A stretch of DNA of 18,558 nucleotides from JAKSSE01 sp045597645 (GCA_045597645.1 JAZLKM010000076.1:1-18558); one strand, 5' to 3'; positions 6,388-14,541 are shown, numbered from the stretch's first letter. Notes: a model not told the origin generated them from the letters alone. A program made the numbers and translations.

Positions 6388-7272
6388 TTGAACGAGCTTT
6401 TCAATAAATTCATTGCATATATACATGTGACTAAGCAGTCTTCACACAACACGGAGGTATCATACCTTCGCGATTTGCGTCAGATGGAGCATTTTGCGCT
6501 CCTTAAGGGCGTAGACTTGGCTACTGATGTGACTGAGAGTCTTTTGGAGTCATACGTGGATTGGCTGGGCAAGCAGGGCAAAAGTCCGGCTACTATTTCG
6601 CGTTGCATCGCAAGTATAAAGGCTTTCTATGCATATCTTGAGAAGAAGGGGTTTGTGGATCAGTCGCCTGCAGCAAAGCTTAAGGCACCTAAGGTAGAAA
6701 AGCAGATGCCCCACATATTGTCTATTGAAGATACGACTAGACTTATTGAGCAGGCATCAGGGGATAGCCCTAAGGCACTTCGCGATAGAGCGATGCTTGA
6801 GCTACTATATGCCACTGGAATCCGCGTAACAGAGCTTATTACACTCAAGCTTGAAGATGTGGACATGGACAACGAGATAATCGTATGTGAGAGCGGCCAT
6901 AAGACCAGAGCTATTCCGTTTGGAGGAGAAGCGAAGGTAGCGCTTGAAAAATATCTGGCTACCGGACGCGATGGATTGCTTTTTGGGGAAAATAATGAAT
7001 TGCTCTTCGTGAACTGCTCAGGAGAGTCAATGAGCCGTCAAGGCTTCTGGAAAATAATAAAGGCCTACGGCAAGGCTGCGGGAATCACAGAGGAGATCAC
7101 ACCCCACACGTTGAGACATAGCTTTGCGACGCATCTTGTACAAAATGGAGCAGAGCTGTCTGCGGTACAGGAAATGCTGGGGCATTCAGATATCTCTACT
7201 ACCCAGATATATGTGAAGATGGCTGGAGCAGGAGTGAAGGAAGCATATAAGAAAGCTCATCCTAGAGGCTAA
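6388..7272 (+). CDS. xerD: Tyrosine recombinase XerD
   Basis: 294-residue site-specific tyrosine recombinase of the XerC/XerD group, which resolves chromosome dimers at dif during division. An N-terminal SAM-like core-binding domain (about residues 1-90) precedes the catalytic domain. All six catalytic residues are visible: R146 (TGIRVTEL), K172 (GHKTRAIPF), H240 and R243 (HTLRHSFATHL), H266 (LGHSDIS) and nucleophile Y275 (TQIYVKM). Length and conservation favour the housekeeping XerD type over a phage integrase, and no phage genes are near. The start is TTG at 6388, preceded by GGTGGGGAG at about 6369-6376. No closer ATG fits. The promoter region carries unusual palindromes. A shared terminator separates it from the convergent beta-CASP gene. 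Confidence 0.92.
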   Translation: MNELFNKFIAYIHVTKQSSHNTEVSYLRDLRQMEHFALLKGVDLATDVTESLLESYVDWLGKQGKSPATISRCIASIKAFYAYLEKKGFVDQSPAAKLKAPKVEKQMPHILSIEDTTRLIEQASGDSPKALRDRAMLELLYATGIRVTELITLKLEDVDMDNEIIVCESGHKTRAIPFGGEAKVALEKYLATGRDGLLFGENNELLFVNCSGESMSRQGFWKIIKAYGKAAGITEEITPHTLRHSFATHLVQNGAELSAVQEMLGHSDISTTQIYVKMAGAGVKEAYKKAHPRG

Positions 7273-7281
7273 GCATAGAAT

Positions 7282-7314
7282 AAAAAGGGGCAGCGCATTG
7301 CTGCTCCTTTTTGT
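7282..7314. terminator. Bidirectional terminator between xerD and the beta-CASP gene
   Basis: Twelve-pair stem AAAAGGGGCAGC / GCTGCTCCTTTT with one G-T pair and a 5-nt loop. It has a T-run on the plus side and an A-run on the other side, so it can stop transcription from both convergent genes. Confidence 0.88.
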
Positions 7315-7342
7315 ATATTTTTTCAGTGAAAACAGTTGATTA

Positions 7343-8947
7343 CTACATATCCCACTTATCGCTGAGGGCATCAATCTCTGCAGCGAATTTTTCAGCATCT
7401 CTATTCGCAAGGCCTGAGCACTTCTGGATGACACGCATAAGTCTCTCGCCGGCTGCTACAAGTCTGCCGAAGAAGGTGTTTTCCAGGCGGGCCTTGATAC
7501 CAGTCTTGGGTTCGAGCTTGATGGTGTTGCCTTCCTTGATGCGCACGCCGGTCAGAAGGTCGTATTCTTCGCCGGTATAAGGAGCTGCGGCGTCATAGCC
7601 GAAGGTGTCTTTAATTGTGGAAGCAAACTGGTCTACGACCTTGTCATCTCCGTGCACTACGAAAACTTTCTTAGGCGTAGTTTGTATATTTCTAATCCAC
7701 TCTAGGAGCATATTTTTATCTGCGTGACCACTCATACCATGAAGGTTATATATATGAGCTTTGACATTAACGGCTTCACCGAAGAGCTTGATTTCGTTGG
7801 CACCATTAATGAGAGAGTGGCCTAGGGTGCCAGGCACTTGGAAGCCGACGAATACAACTGCACATTCCTTGCGCCAGAGGTTATGCTTGAGATGATGACG
7901 CACACGTCCTGCTTCGCACATACCTGATGCGGAGATGATTACCTTTGGAGTCTCGTCCAGGTTTATGAGCTTTGACTCATCTGAGGTGATGGCCATTTTA
8001 AGCCCCTTGAAGTAAATAGGATTGTGACCATTTTTTACCATCTCCTGAGCATTAGGCTTAAAGCATGAGGATACATTCTCGGAAAAAATGGTGGTGGCCT
8101 CCACTGCCAACGGGCTGTCCATATACACCTCAAAGCCATCATGGCCCACAACAAGCCCCTCTTCTTTTATCCTTCTAATGTAATACAGGACTTCCTGGGT
8201 ACGACCTACAGAAAAAGCGGGTATGACTACATTGCCGTGGTCATCCATAGTCTTTTGGATTACCTTTGCCAACTCTATGGCAAAGTCTGGCGGGGTCTCA
8301 TGGAGTCTGTCTCCATAGGTTGACTCAATCAGTACATAGTCTGCATCATTTACAAATTCAGGATCTCGAATAATAGGTCTGTTACCGTTGCCGAGGTCTC
8401 CAGAGAAGACGACTTTTCTTTCCTCATCACCTTCAGTAAGCCACATTTCAATAGAAGCAGAGCCAAGAAGGTGACCTGCATCAACGAAACGTACGGATAT
8501 TTCTGGTGAAATAACGATTCGATCTCTGTATACGCATGGCACAAAATGCTCCAGCACGCCCATGGCATCCTTTAGAGAGTACATTGGCTCTACTGGCGCG
8601 CCGCCTGCACGCGCTGCTTTTCTATTTTTCCACTCGGCCTCGGACTCCTGAATGTGCGCGCTATCACGCAACATGATGTCACACAACATGCATGTCGCCT
8701 GAGTCGCAAATACTTGGCCTTTAAATCCATTTTTGTATAAAAGTGGAAGAAGACCGGAATGGTCGATGTGGGCATGCGTGATGAACACATAATCAATCAG
8801 CCCTGGATTTACGGGAATCTCCTGATTTTCATACAGGTCGGCTCCCTGCTCCATGCCGCAGTCCACCAGGAATTTTTTGTCACCTACCTCGAGATAGTGA
8901 CAACTGCCGGTCACCTCGTGGTCGGCCCCTAAGAAAACAATCTTCAT
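7343..8947 (-). CDS. MBL-fold/beta-CASP metallo-hydrolase, CPSF/Ysh1-like
   Basis: 534-residue protein with an N-terminal metallo-beta-lactamase fold, a beta-CASP insert and an RNA-specificity C-terminal segment. This is the arrangement of CPSF-73/Ysh1-like nucleases. Motif 2 is HAHIDH at residues 58-63. Further metal ligands appear in DAGHLLGSAS and FSGDLGN. Beta-CASP motifs are seen in IESTYGD, IPAFSVGRTQE and ISASGMCEAGRVRHHLKH, and the late histidine in HGMSGHADK. Bacterial members are usually annotated only as exonuclease-like metallo-hydrolases. It is distinct from RNase J, whose domain layout and length differ. ATG 8947 has a GGAGGGG ribosome site on the minus strand. Its role in RNA metabolism is inferred from the family, not shown here. 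Confidence 0.9.
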   Translation of the reverse strand: MKIVFLGADHEVTGSCHYLEVGDKKFLVDCGMEQGADLYENQEIPVNPGLIDYVFITHAHIDHSGLLPLLYKNGFKGQVFATQATCMLCDIMLRDSAHIQESEAEWKNRKAARAGGAPVEPMYSLKDAMGVLEHFVPCVYRDRIVISPEISVRFVDAGHLLGSASIEMWLTEGDEERKVVFSGDLGNGNRPIIRDPEFVNDADYVLIESTYGDRLHETPPDFAIELAKVIQKTMDDHGNVVIPAFSVGRTQEVLYYIRRIKEEGLVVGHDGFEVYMDSPLAVEATTIFSENVSSCFKPNAQEMVKNGHNPIYFKGLKMAITSDESKLINLDETPKVIISASGMCEAGRVRHHLKHNLWRKECAVVFVGFQVPGTLGHSLINGANEIKLFGEAVNVKAHIYNLHGMSGHADKNMLLEWIRNIQTTPKKVFVVHGDDKVVDQFASTIKDTFGYDAAAPYTGEEYDLLTGVRIKEGNTIKLEPKTGIKARLENTFFGRLVAAGERLMRVIQKCSGLANRDAEKFAAEIDALSDKWDM

Positions 8948-9019
8948 ATGTAACCCCTCCCCGCCGTTCTTGAAAACACGCAGATACCACGAGCTTCAAG
9001 TAGAATGATCTATAAACTA

Positions 9020-9048
9020 ATTATACTAGAAAACAGTGCTGGTTAAAA
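9020..9048 (-). promoter_or_regulatory. Possible promoter of the beta-CASP gene
   Basis: On the minus strand, TATAAT (plus 9020-9025) is preceded at 17 nt by TTTTAA (plus 9043-9048). The -10 is perfect but the -35 is poor, so this is a tentative call. The leader would be about 65 nt. Confidence 0.4.
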
Positions 9049-9105
9049 CTGAAAATCTATGCCTAGCTAATAAAAAAGATATTTGGTACTTAGAAACACA
9101 CATTG

Positions 9106-9134
9106 TTGAGAATCCACCCGAAAAAAGCTATAAT
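9106..9134 (+). promoter_or_regulatory. Sigma-A promoter of the ridA-nth gene group
   Basis: TTGAGA at 9106-9111, a 17-nt spacer, and a perfect TATAAT at 9129-9134, about 35 nt before the start codon. It is the only clear promoter ahead of the closely spaced genes from ridA to tmcAL. Confidence 0.7.
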
Positions 9135-9168
9135 ATGAGACATATTTTTTGATTGAGAGGTAATAAAT

Positions 9169-9630
9169 ATGCAGATAGAAAAAAGACTTGAAGAACTGGG
9201 AATCACACTTCCTGAGGCGGCAGCGCCTGCAGCTATGTATGTGCCATTGGTACAGACTGGCAATCTTATATTTGTGTCAGGTCAGCTTCCAAAGGATGAG
9301 AATGGACTTATGACCGGCAAAGCAGGCGAAGCACATACCATGGAGGAGGCAAAGTCTGGTGCCAGGGTGTGTGCAATAAATGCACTCGCAGCGCTAAAGG
9401 CTTATCTGGGAGATCTGGATAAGGTAAGTCGCATTGTCAAGTTGCAGGCATTTGTGGCATCGAAGACAGGATTTGCAGAGCAACATCTTGTGGCAAACGG
9501 AGCATCAGAGCTCCTGTTTGATGTGTTTGGCGAGGCTGGGAGGCATGCTCGTACCGCTGTGGCTGTAAATCAGCTTCCGCTTGATGCGACAGTTGAAGTT
9601 GAGTTTATCGTAGAAGTTAAAAACGATTAG
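9169..9630 (+). CDS. RidA family protein
   Basis: 153-residue member of the RidA/YjgF/UK114 family. The classic members hydrolyse reactive enamine/imine intermediates released by PLP enzymes, protecting other enzymes. The conserved C-terminal block is clear (GRHARTAVAVNQLPLDATVE), including the substrate-binding arginine at about residue 128. The protein is longer than the typical 125-130 residues of E. coli RidA and fits the longer subgroup with an N-terminal extension (KRLEELGITLPE). Deaminase activity should therefore not be assumed. ATG 9169 follows GAGAGG at 9155-9160. It is the first gene of a plus-strand run, followed 32 nt later by nth. Confidence 0.9.
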   Translation: MQIEKRLEELGITLPEAAAPAAMYVPLVQTGNLIFVSGQLPKDENGLMTGKAGEAHTMEEAKSGARVCAINALAALKAYLGDLDKVSRIVKLQAFVASKTGFAEQHLVANGASELLFDVFGEAGRHARTAVAVNQLPLDATVEVEFIVEVKND

Positions 9631-9662
9631 AGGATTGACTGAAAGTTAAGGCAGAATGTGAC

Positions 9663-10307
9663 ATGACTAAAAAACAGCTGGCACAGGAAGTTATCGAGAG
9701 ATTAAAAAAAGAATATCCAGCATCCGACTGCACATTAGATTATGACGAGGCGTGGAAGCTGCTTGTTAGCGTGCGCCTTGCGGCACAATGCACAGATGCC
9801 AGGGTGAACGAGATAGTGCCAAAACTGTATGAGAAATATCCCAGCGTTGAGGCACTGGCGGAAGCCGGGGCAGATGCGATAGAGGCAATAGTAAAGCCAT
9901 GTGGACTTGGACGCAGCAAGGCTAGGGATATAGCTGCCTGCATGCAGTTGCTGCATGAAAAATACAATGATAAGGTGCCGGAGGATTTTGATGAGCTTCT
10001 GGCACTGCCCGGAGTAGGGCGAAAGAGTGCCAACCTGATTGTGGGAGATGTATTCAAAAAGCCGGCAATCGTGACTGACACTCATTGTATAAGACTTTCC
10101 AACCGCATTGGTCTTGTGGATGGTACAAAAGATCCATATAAGGTTGAGATGGCGCTCCGCAAAATTGTACCACCGGAGGAGGGCAATGACCTGTGCCATA
10201 GGTTAGTTGATCATGGCAGGGCTGTGTGCACCGCGAGGACATCGCCGTATTGTGACAAGTGTGTGCTTTCTGATATTTGTAAGGCGCACAAGCAGGAAAA
10301 ATACTGA
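9663..10307 (+). CDS. nth: Endonuclease III
   Basis: 214-residue DNA glycosylase/AP lyase that removes oxidised pyrimidines in base excision repair. The helix-hairpin-helix LPGVGRKSAN contains catalytic Lys121. The catalytic Asp139 is in VTDTHCIRLSNR. The C-terminal iron-sulfur cluster cysteines are C189, C197, C200 and C206. The first gap has seven residues, one more than the six in E. coli Nth; the remaining gaps (two and five) are standard. Size matches the family. ATG 9663 has only a weak AAGGCAG site, but the protein start (MTKKQLAQEVIERLKKEYP) fits the family. It lies between ridA and cdd on the same strand. Confidence 0.95.
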   Translation: MTKKQLAQEVIERLKKEYPASDCTLDYDEAWKLLVSVRLAAQCTDARVNEIVPKLYEKYPSVEALAEAGADAIEAIVKPCGLGRSKARDIAACMQLLHEKYNDKVPEDFDELLALPGVGRKSANLIVGDVFKKPAIVTDTHCIRLSNRIGLVDGTKDPYKVEMALRKIVPPEEGNDLCHRLVDHGRAVCTARTSPYCDKCVLSDICKAHKQEKY

Positions 10308-10375
10308 GGAAATGAACGTTGTAATTTGCATGGCTGATGTGATGGTTAGGATTGCTACAGCGTAGGAGGGCAAAA

Positions 10376-10780
10376 ATGAAAAACGAACTTGCAAAGATAG
10401 CTCTTGAGATGAGAAATATGTCATATGTGCCTTACTCTAATTTTGCGGTAGGTGCAGCATTACTCACTGCTGATGGAAAAATATATAGAGGATGCAATAT
10501 AGAGAATGCTTCTTTTTCGCCGACTATATGTGCCGAGAGAACGGCTATATTTAAGGCCGTAAGCGAAGGCGAGAAGGATTTTGCAGCAATTGCTATTGCA
10601 GGCGGCCCGGCTGGAAATATGCCAAAGGACTACTGCCCGCCGTGCGGCGTGTGCAGACAGGTGATGGCTGAGTTTTGCAAGGCTGATTTCAAAATATATC
10701 TGGTTAAATCCGAAGATGAGATAAGAGAATACACGTTGGAAGAGATACTTCCGCTTAGATTTACTGGTGAGGACTTATAG
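10376..10780 (+). CDS. cdd: Cytidine deaminase
   Basis: 134-residue homotetrameric-type zinc cytidine deaminase of pyrimidine salvage, converting cytidine and deoxycytidine to uridine forms. Zinc ligands are C52 with the catalytic glutamate two residues later (CAERTA), and C90 and C93 (PCGVCRQ). The substrate motif CNIENASFSP is present. An upstream in-frame TTG at 10352 was rejected because ATG 10376 has a strong TAGGAGGG ribosome site at about 10363-10370, and the protein then starts MKNELAKIALEMR as expected. The stop codon lies 2 nt before the DUF4317 start, implying cotranscription. Confidence 0.95.
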   Translation: MKNELAKIALEMRNMSYVPYSNFAVGAALLTADGKIYRGCNIENASFSPTICAERTAIFKAVSEGEKDFAAIAIAGGPAGNMPKDYCPPCGVCRQVMAEFCKADFKIYLVKSEDEIREYTLEEILPLRFTGEDL

Positions 10781-10782
10781 AT

Positions 10783-11916
10783 ATGATGATTGAAAAGGAA
10801 ATAACTGAGCTCAGAAGAAGGCTTCGAAATGACAAGAACAACATTACCCATATCAGGGGATGCTACGTAAATGATATCCACGAGATAGTGTCAGTGTTCG
10901 ACGAGGGCATAGGTTTTCTGCCTAAGGAGGATGTTGACAGATATTTTTCATTGTTTAGAAAAGTCCTCTCTGGTGGTATTGGCGTCAATTTGATTGATGT
11001 AGCATTTTCCACTGAAGAGGAGATGCATGGTCAGGCGCACAGCCAGCTTATGAGCCTTAGGGAAAATAGCCTGGCGGACGAAGAAGAGGTTAGGAATTTT
11101 TTTGAGAAAATAATAGCAGGCCTTTCTCTTGAGGGCAGCTATTTGATTCTTATGGCGTCTGAAATATACGATGTGCCTTATATGAGTACTGATGGAGATT
11201 ATCAGGAAGACTCATCTGAGGAAACCTTCAATTATTTCCTGTGCTGTGTGTGCCCGGTGAAGGAGACGAAAGCCAGTCTAAAGTATATCCTTAACGAGGA
11301 TAGGTTTCATACAGAGGCGGGTGGCAGGATAGTAGGTCCGCCAGAGCTTGGATTCATGTTCCCGAGCTTCGACAACAGGTCTACTAATATCCATAATGCA
11401 CTCTATTACACCAAGAATATTAAGGATAACCATCCAGAATTCGTGGATGCAATTTTTTCATCACACATTCCAATGCCGGCGGCGTCACAGCTCGCGGTAT
11501 TTGGAGATATTCTGCAGGAGACACTACAGGAGGAGTGCAGCTATGAAGTAATCTCTACCATGCAGGAGCACATAACTGACATGGTGGAAAATCATAAGAT
11601 GGCAGAGGAAGATGAGACACTTACAGTATCAAAGCGTGACTTTGAGCAGGTGTTTGACAAGTGCGGAGTGTCCAACGAAAAGGTAGCGTCCTTTGAAGAA
11701 AAATATGAGAAGACCTTTGGAGAGGATGCGAGACTTGTACCGGCAAATGTAGTACCTAAAAATAAATTCGAAGTAAAGACTCCTGACATAAGCATCAAGG
11801 TGAATCCAAATAGAATGGATTTGGTTGAGACCAGGGTGATAGATGGCGAGAAGTATATAGTCATAAGGGCTGCTGATGGAGTAGAGGTCAACGGAGTAGG
11901 CATCAATATTGACTGA
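10783..11916 (+). CDS. DUF4317 protein of unknown function
   Basis: 377-residue protein that I recognise as a DUF4317 family member, found mainly in Clostridia; no function is established. It has no signal peptide or membrane segment. It opens with a basic helix (EITELRRRLRNDKNN) followed by THIRGCYVND. A central conserved region (GGRIVGPPELGFMFPSFDNRSTN) and an acidic C-terminal half follow. ATG 10783 or the adjacent ATG 10786 is possible; a GGTGAGG site at 10766-10772, inside the end of cdd, serves either. It is sandwiched between cdd (2-nt gap) and tmcAL (1-nt overlap, stop and start sharing an A). It is thus translationally coupled to TmcAL, the best available clue to its role. Confidence 0.8.
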   Translation: MMIEKEITELRRRLRNDKNNITHIRGCYVNDIHEIVSVFDEGIGFLPKEDVDRYFSLFRKVLSGGIGVNLIDVAFSTEEEMHGQAHSQLMSLRENSLADEEEVRNFFEKIIAGLSLEGSYLILMASEIYDVPYMSTDGDYQEDSSEETFNYFLCCVCPVKETKASLKYILNEDRFHTEAGGRIVGPPELGFMFPSFDNRSTNIHNALYYTKNIKDNHPEFVDAIFSSHIPMPAASQLAVFGDILQETLQEECSYEVISTMQEHITDMVENHKMAEEDETLTVSKRDFEQVFDKCGVSNEKVASFEEKYEKTFGEDARLVPANVVPKNKFEVKTPDISIKVNPNRMDLVETRVIDGEKYIVIRAADGVEVNGVGINID

Positions 11917-13145
11917 TGAAGGCAGGAATAATCGCAGAGTACAATCCCTTTCATACAGGGCATGAATATCAGATAAAAGCATTGCGAGAGCAGGGGGCTG
12001 ACACCATAGTAGTTGCCATGAGGGGCAACTATGTGCAAAGGGGTGAGCCTGCTGTTCTCGATAAGTTTATGCGCACAAAAATGGCTCTTGTGGCAGGCGC
12101 AGATATTGTGTTAGAGCTGCCACTTTCAATTGCGACTTCAAGTGCTGAAGCGTTTGCCGCTGGTGGTGTAGAAATACTTGAAAATATGGGCTGCGATGTC
12201 CTTTGCTTTGGCGCAAGATGCGATGACCCTAGTATGCTACAAAAGATCGCTGATACACTAAGCGATGAGCCGGATGAGTACAAAAGGAGTCTGACATCCT
12301 TGCTAAAGGAAGGGTACAGCTTTCCGGTGGCACGTGAAAAGGCACTCGGGGAGTATCTGGGGCTGACTGGCGAAGAAGTAGCTTTCAGAAAAATAATTAA
12401 CGAGCCTAATAATATTTTGGCCATTGAGTACCTTAAGGCCATCAAGAGGCTGGGAGCAAAGATGAAACCGCTGATGCTTCAAAGGCAGGGCGCCGGGTAT
12501 AATGATGAGGTGCCCAAGGAAGGCTATGCTTCGGCAAGTTATATAAGAAATGTGATGCTAAGCGGTAATCAAGACACCTATGGTGGAGGGGGAACTAGCG
12601 GCGGAGTCTTTGCAGATATAATTCCAGAAGTTGATGGATATCTTACGAAAACTAGTATAGAACTTATACAGCAGGAGCCTTGGTTTGTATCACCGGACGA
12701 TTTTTCGCACGAGCTCTATAAGGCAATTATAAGTAGTAGAGGATGTCTTGATGGATATCAAGGCGTGAGCAGAGAATTGTCTGATAGAATAGATGCAAAT
12801 ATTCGTAATTATAAGAGCTATCAGAGCTTCGCAGAGCTGTTAAAGACAAAAAATATTACTAGAACAGGTATAAATAGAGCTTTGCTCCATATCATGCTTG
12901 GCATGCAAGATGATACGAGAGGGTGCGCGGTGATTCTTTTGGGAGTGAAAAAAGAACGCGCTGAACTGATATCGCAGGCGAAGAGTGGGCTGGGGGACAG
13001 ACTTATTGTCAACTGGGCTAGTGATGGCGAAATGGTGACAAAGGAAGTTGTTGATGCAGATTATCTGTACTACGGGGTTAGAGCAATGAAATATAATGAG
13101 GCCCCTATCATTTTGCCCGGAAGTAGCTATTTGATTAAGATTTAA
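11916..13145 (+). CDS. tmcAL: tRNA(Met) cytidine acetate ligase
   Basis: 409-residue enzyme of the YlbM/TmcAL family. In Bacillus subtilis it activates acetate with ATP and acetylates the wobble cytidine (C34) of elongator tRNA-Met to N4-acetylcytidine. The nucleotidylyltransferase start is diagnostic (GIIAEYNPFHTGH, with the HxGH motif at residues 13-16), followed by the conserved MRGNYVQRGEPA and ADIVLELP blocks. The middle and C-terminal regions match the usual length. The ATG overlaps the stop of the DUF4317 gene by one base and has no strong ribosome site of its own, so it is translationally coupled. It uses acetate, the product of the pta-ackA genes just downstream. Bacillus has ylbM followed by ylbN and rpmF, and this window keeps a stretched version of that order. 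Confidence 0.93.
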   Translation: MKAGIIAEYNPFHTGHEYQIKALREQGADTIVVAMRGNYVQRGEPAVLDKFMRTKMALVAGADIVLELPLSIATSSAEAFAAGGVEILENMGCDVLCFGARCDDPSMLQKIADTLSDEPDEYKRSLTSLLKEGYSFPVAREKALGEYLGLTGEEVAFRKIINEPNNILAIEYLKAIKRLGAKMKPLMLQRQGAGYNDEVPKEGYASASYIRNVMLSGNQDTYGGGGTSGGVFADIIPEVDGYLTKTSIELIQQEPWFVSPDDFSHELYKAIISSRGCLDGYQGVSRELSDRIDANIRNYKSYQSFAELLKTKNITRTGINRALLHIMLGMQDDTRGCAVILLGVKKERAELISQAKSGLGDRLIVNWASDGEMVTKEVVDADYLYYGVRAMKYNEAPIILPGSSYLIKI

Positions 13146-13184
13146 AGAATAAAACGTCTAATAAGCGTTAGTGTATCTTTGGCA

Positions 13185-13249
13185 GCTGCGGGGCAGAATT
13201 GGTTTGTGAACAATGAACGAAGTGTATTGCGAGTAATATTGAATTAAGG
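13185..13249 (+). repeat. Intergenic repeat, copy B
   Basis: Second copy of the 759-821 element in the same orientation relative to the next gene; its end runs into the AAGGAGG ribosome site of the serine hydrolase gene. The CGAAG, GCGA, TAA and ATTGAAT blocks are kept. The small hairpin near the start survives with a G-T pair replacing the closing T-A (GCT-GCGG-GGC). No obvious terminator for tmcAL lies in this 112-nt gap. Confidence 0.55.
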
Positions 13250-13257
13250 AGGAGAAA

Positions 13258-14430
13258 ATGTACGGGGACAAAAAGGGACTGATACAAAAGACTTTGGAAG
13301 CAGCTGTTGCAGCGAACGAAATTGCCGGGGCCAATCTTCTTATATATAAGGATGGCAAGGAGTATACATATGCACAGGCAGGCATGTCTGATATTGAAGG
13401 TAATAGGGCCATTGGGAGAGATAGTATTTTCCGACTCTATTCAATGAGCAAGCCTATTACATCGGCAGCAGTCATGAAGCTGATGGAGCAGGGAAAGCTG
13501 GACTTAGGAGAGCCAGTGTGGCACATTATACCATCTTTCAAGTCGCACAAAATCTCAAATGGCAAGGGGACCTATGGGGCGAATAGTGAGGTTTACGTCA
13601 AGCATCTTCTGGATATGACATCAGGATATCCGTATCCGGGTGCAGGCAACGAGTCAGAAAAGCATTCTGAGCGTGTCTTTAACGAAGCTATAGGGCGTAT
13701 TGGCACTGGAAATGAAATGAGCACTGTTGATTTTGTCTCTAAACTAGGAGAGGGACCAGCTCTTTTTGAGGCAGGGTCAGCATACAGATATGGAACCTCG
13801 GCTGATATATTGGGGGCAGTAGTTGAGATAGTCAGCGGAATGAAATTTGGAGAATTTTTGAAGAAAGAATTCTTTGAGCCACTGGGTATGAACGACACAG
13901 GTTTCTTTGTACCCGAAGAAAAACAAGACCGATTGACATGCGTTTATGACATTTCACCATGGAATGAGCCGTCAATTTTGACTGAAAACAGACTTGCAAT
14001 TAACCTTGCAATGGACACTGAACCAGGATTTGAATCAGGTGGTGCAGGGCTTGTTTCCACCTGCGATGACTATATGAAATTTGGTCAGATGCTGCTTAAT
14101 GGAGGCAGCTATAATGGCCAGCAAATTTTGCAAAAGAGCACTGTTGATTACATGACTTGCGGAGATACCTTACCCCAGCTAGAGCCTAGTTTTAACGGGA
14201 ATTTTGGCAATATGCCAGGGTATTGCTACAGCAATCTGATGCGCATAATGAAGTATCCTGGAGCCGCTCTTATGAAGACGCATAAGGGGGTATATGGCTG
14301 GGATGGATGGCTCGGCTGTTACTTCGAAAATGACCCTGAGGCGAACGAAACTTTTATTTTCATGACTCAGAAAAAGGACGCAGGAACACTTCCGATTCAC
14401 AGACGAATTCTAGATGTTTTGAGAGGATAA
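13258..14430 (+). CDS. Serine hydrolase, class C beta-lactamase/esterase fold
   Basis: 390-residue member of the beta-lactamase-related serine hydrolases (Pfam Beta-lactamase, EstB-like). The three active-site motifs are S62-M-S-K65 (SxxK nucleophile), Y178-G-T (YRYGTSAD) and H342-K-G344 (HxG). There is no signal peptide: the N terminus MYGDKKGLIQKTLE is soluble, so it is probably a cytoplasmic esterase or peptidase-like enzyme rather than a secreted beta-lactamase. ATG 13258 follows a strong AAGGAGG at 13247-13253. It separates tmcAL from pta, genes that commonly lie closer together, and is flanked upstream by the intergenic repeat. Substrate unknown. Confidence 0.88.
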   Translation: MYGDKKGLIQKTLEAAVAANEIAGANLLIYKDGKEYTYAQAGMSDIEGNRAIGRDSIFRLYSMSKPITSAAVMKLMEQGKLDLGEPVWHIIPSFKSHKISNGKGTYGANSEVYVKHLLDMTSGYPYPGAGNESEKHSERVFNEAIGRIGTGNEMSTVDFVSKLGEGPALFEAGSAYRYGTSADILGAVVEIVSGMKFGEFLKKEFFEPLGMNDTGFFVPEEKQDRLTCVYDISPWNEPSILTENRLAINLAMDTEPGFESGGAGLVSTCDDYMKFGQMLLNGGSYNGQQILQKSTVDYMTCGDTLPQLEPSFNGNFGNMPGYCYSNLMRIMKYPGAALMKTHKGVYGWDGWLGCYFENDPEANETFIFMTQKKDAGTLPIHRRILDVLRG

Positions 14431-14459
14431 TTTCGAGGTTGTTATGAAAATATCAATCG

Positions 14460-14487
14460 TTGAAAAATGAAATCGTAGTGCTAGAAT
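14460..14487 (+). promoter_or_regulatory. Promoter for pta-ackA with extended -10
   Basis: TTGAAA at 14460-14465, a 16-nt spacer and TAGAAT at 14482-14487, preceded by TG at 14479-14480 (extended -10, TGCTAGAAT). The leader contains a small hairpin CGGTT-GTTA-AACCG at about 14504-14517. A strong constitutive promoter fits a central fermentation operon. Confidence 0.7.
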
Positions 14488-14541
14488 AATTCGTGCGTGT
14501 TAATCGGTTGTTAAACCGTAGTTATAGAAATGAGGATGAAA

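Noticed and set aside
5770..6426. Open frame of 218 codons on the minus strand across the Nudix gene and the xerD leader
   Set aside because: It overlaps the conserved Nudix coding sequence on the other strand, has a composition unlike a folded protein, has no recognisable motif, and covers the xerD promoter palindromes.
8969..9000. Inverted repeat CTTGAA/TTCAAG in the beta-CASP leader
   Set aside because: Only 6 bp with a 20-nt centre; expected by chance in AT-rich spacers.
9735..10199. Minus-strand open frame of 154 codons opposite nth
   Set aside because: It is fully inside the conserved nth gene and has no supporting family features.
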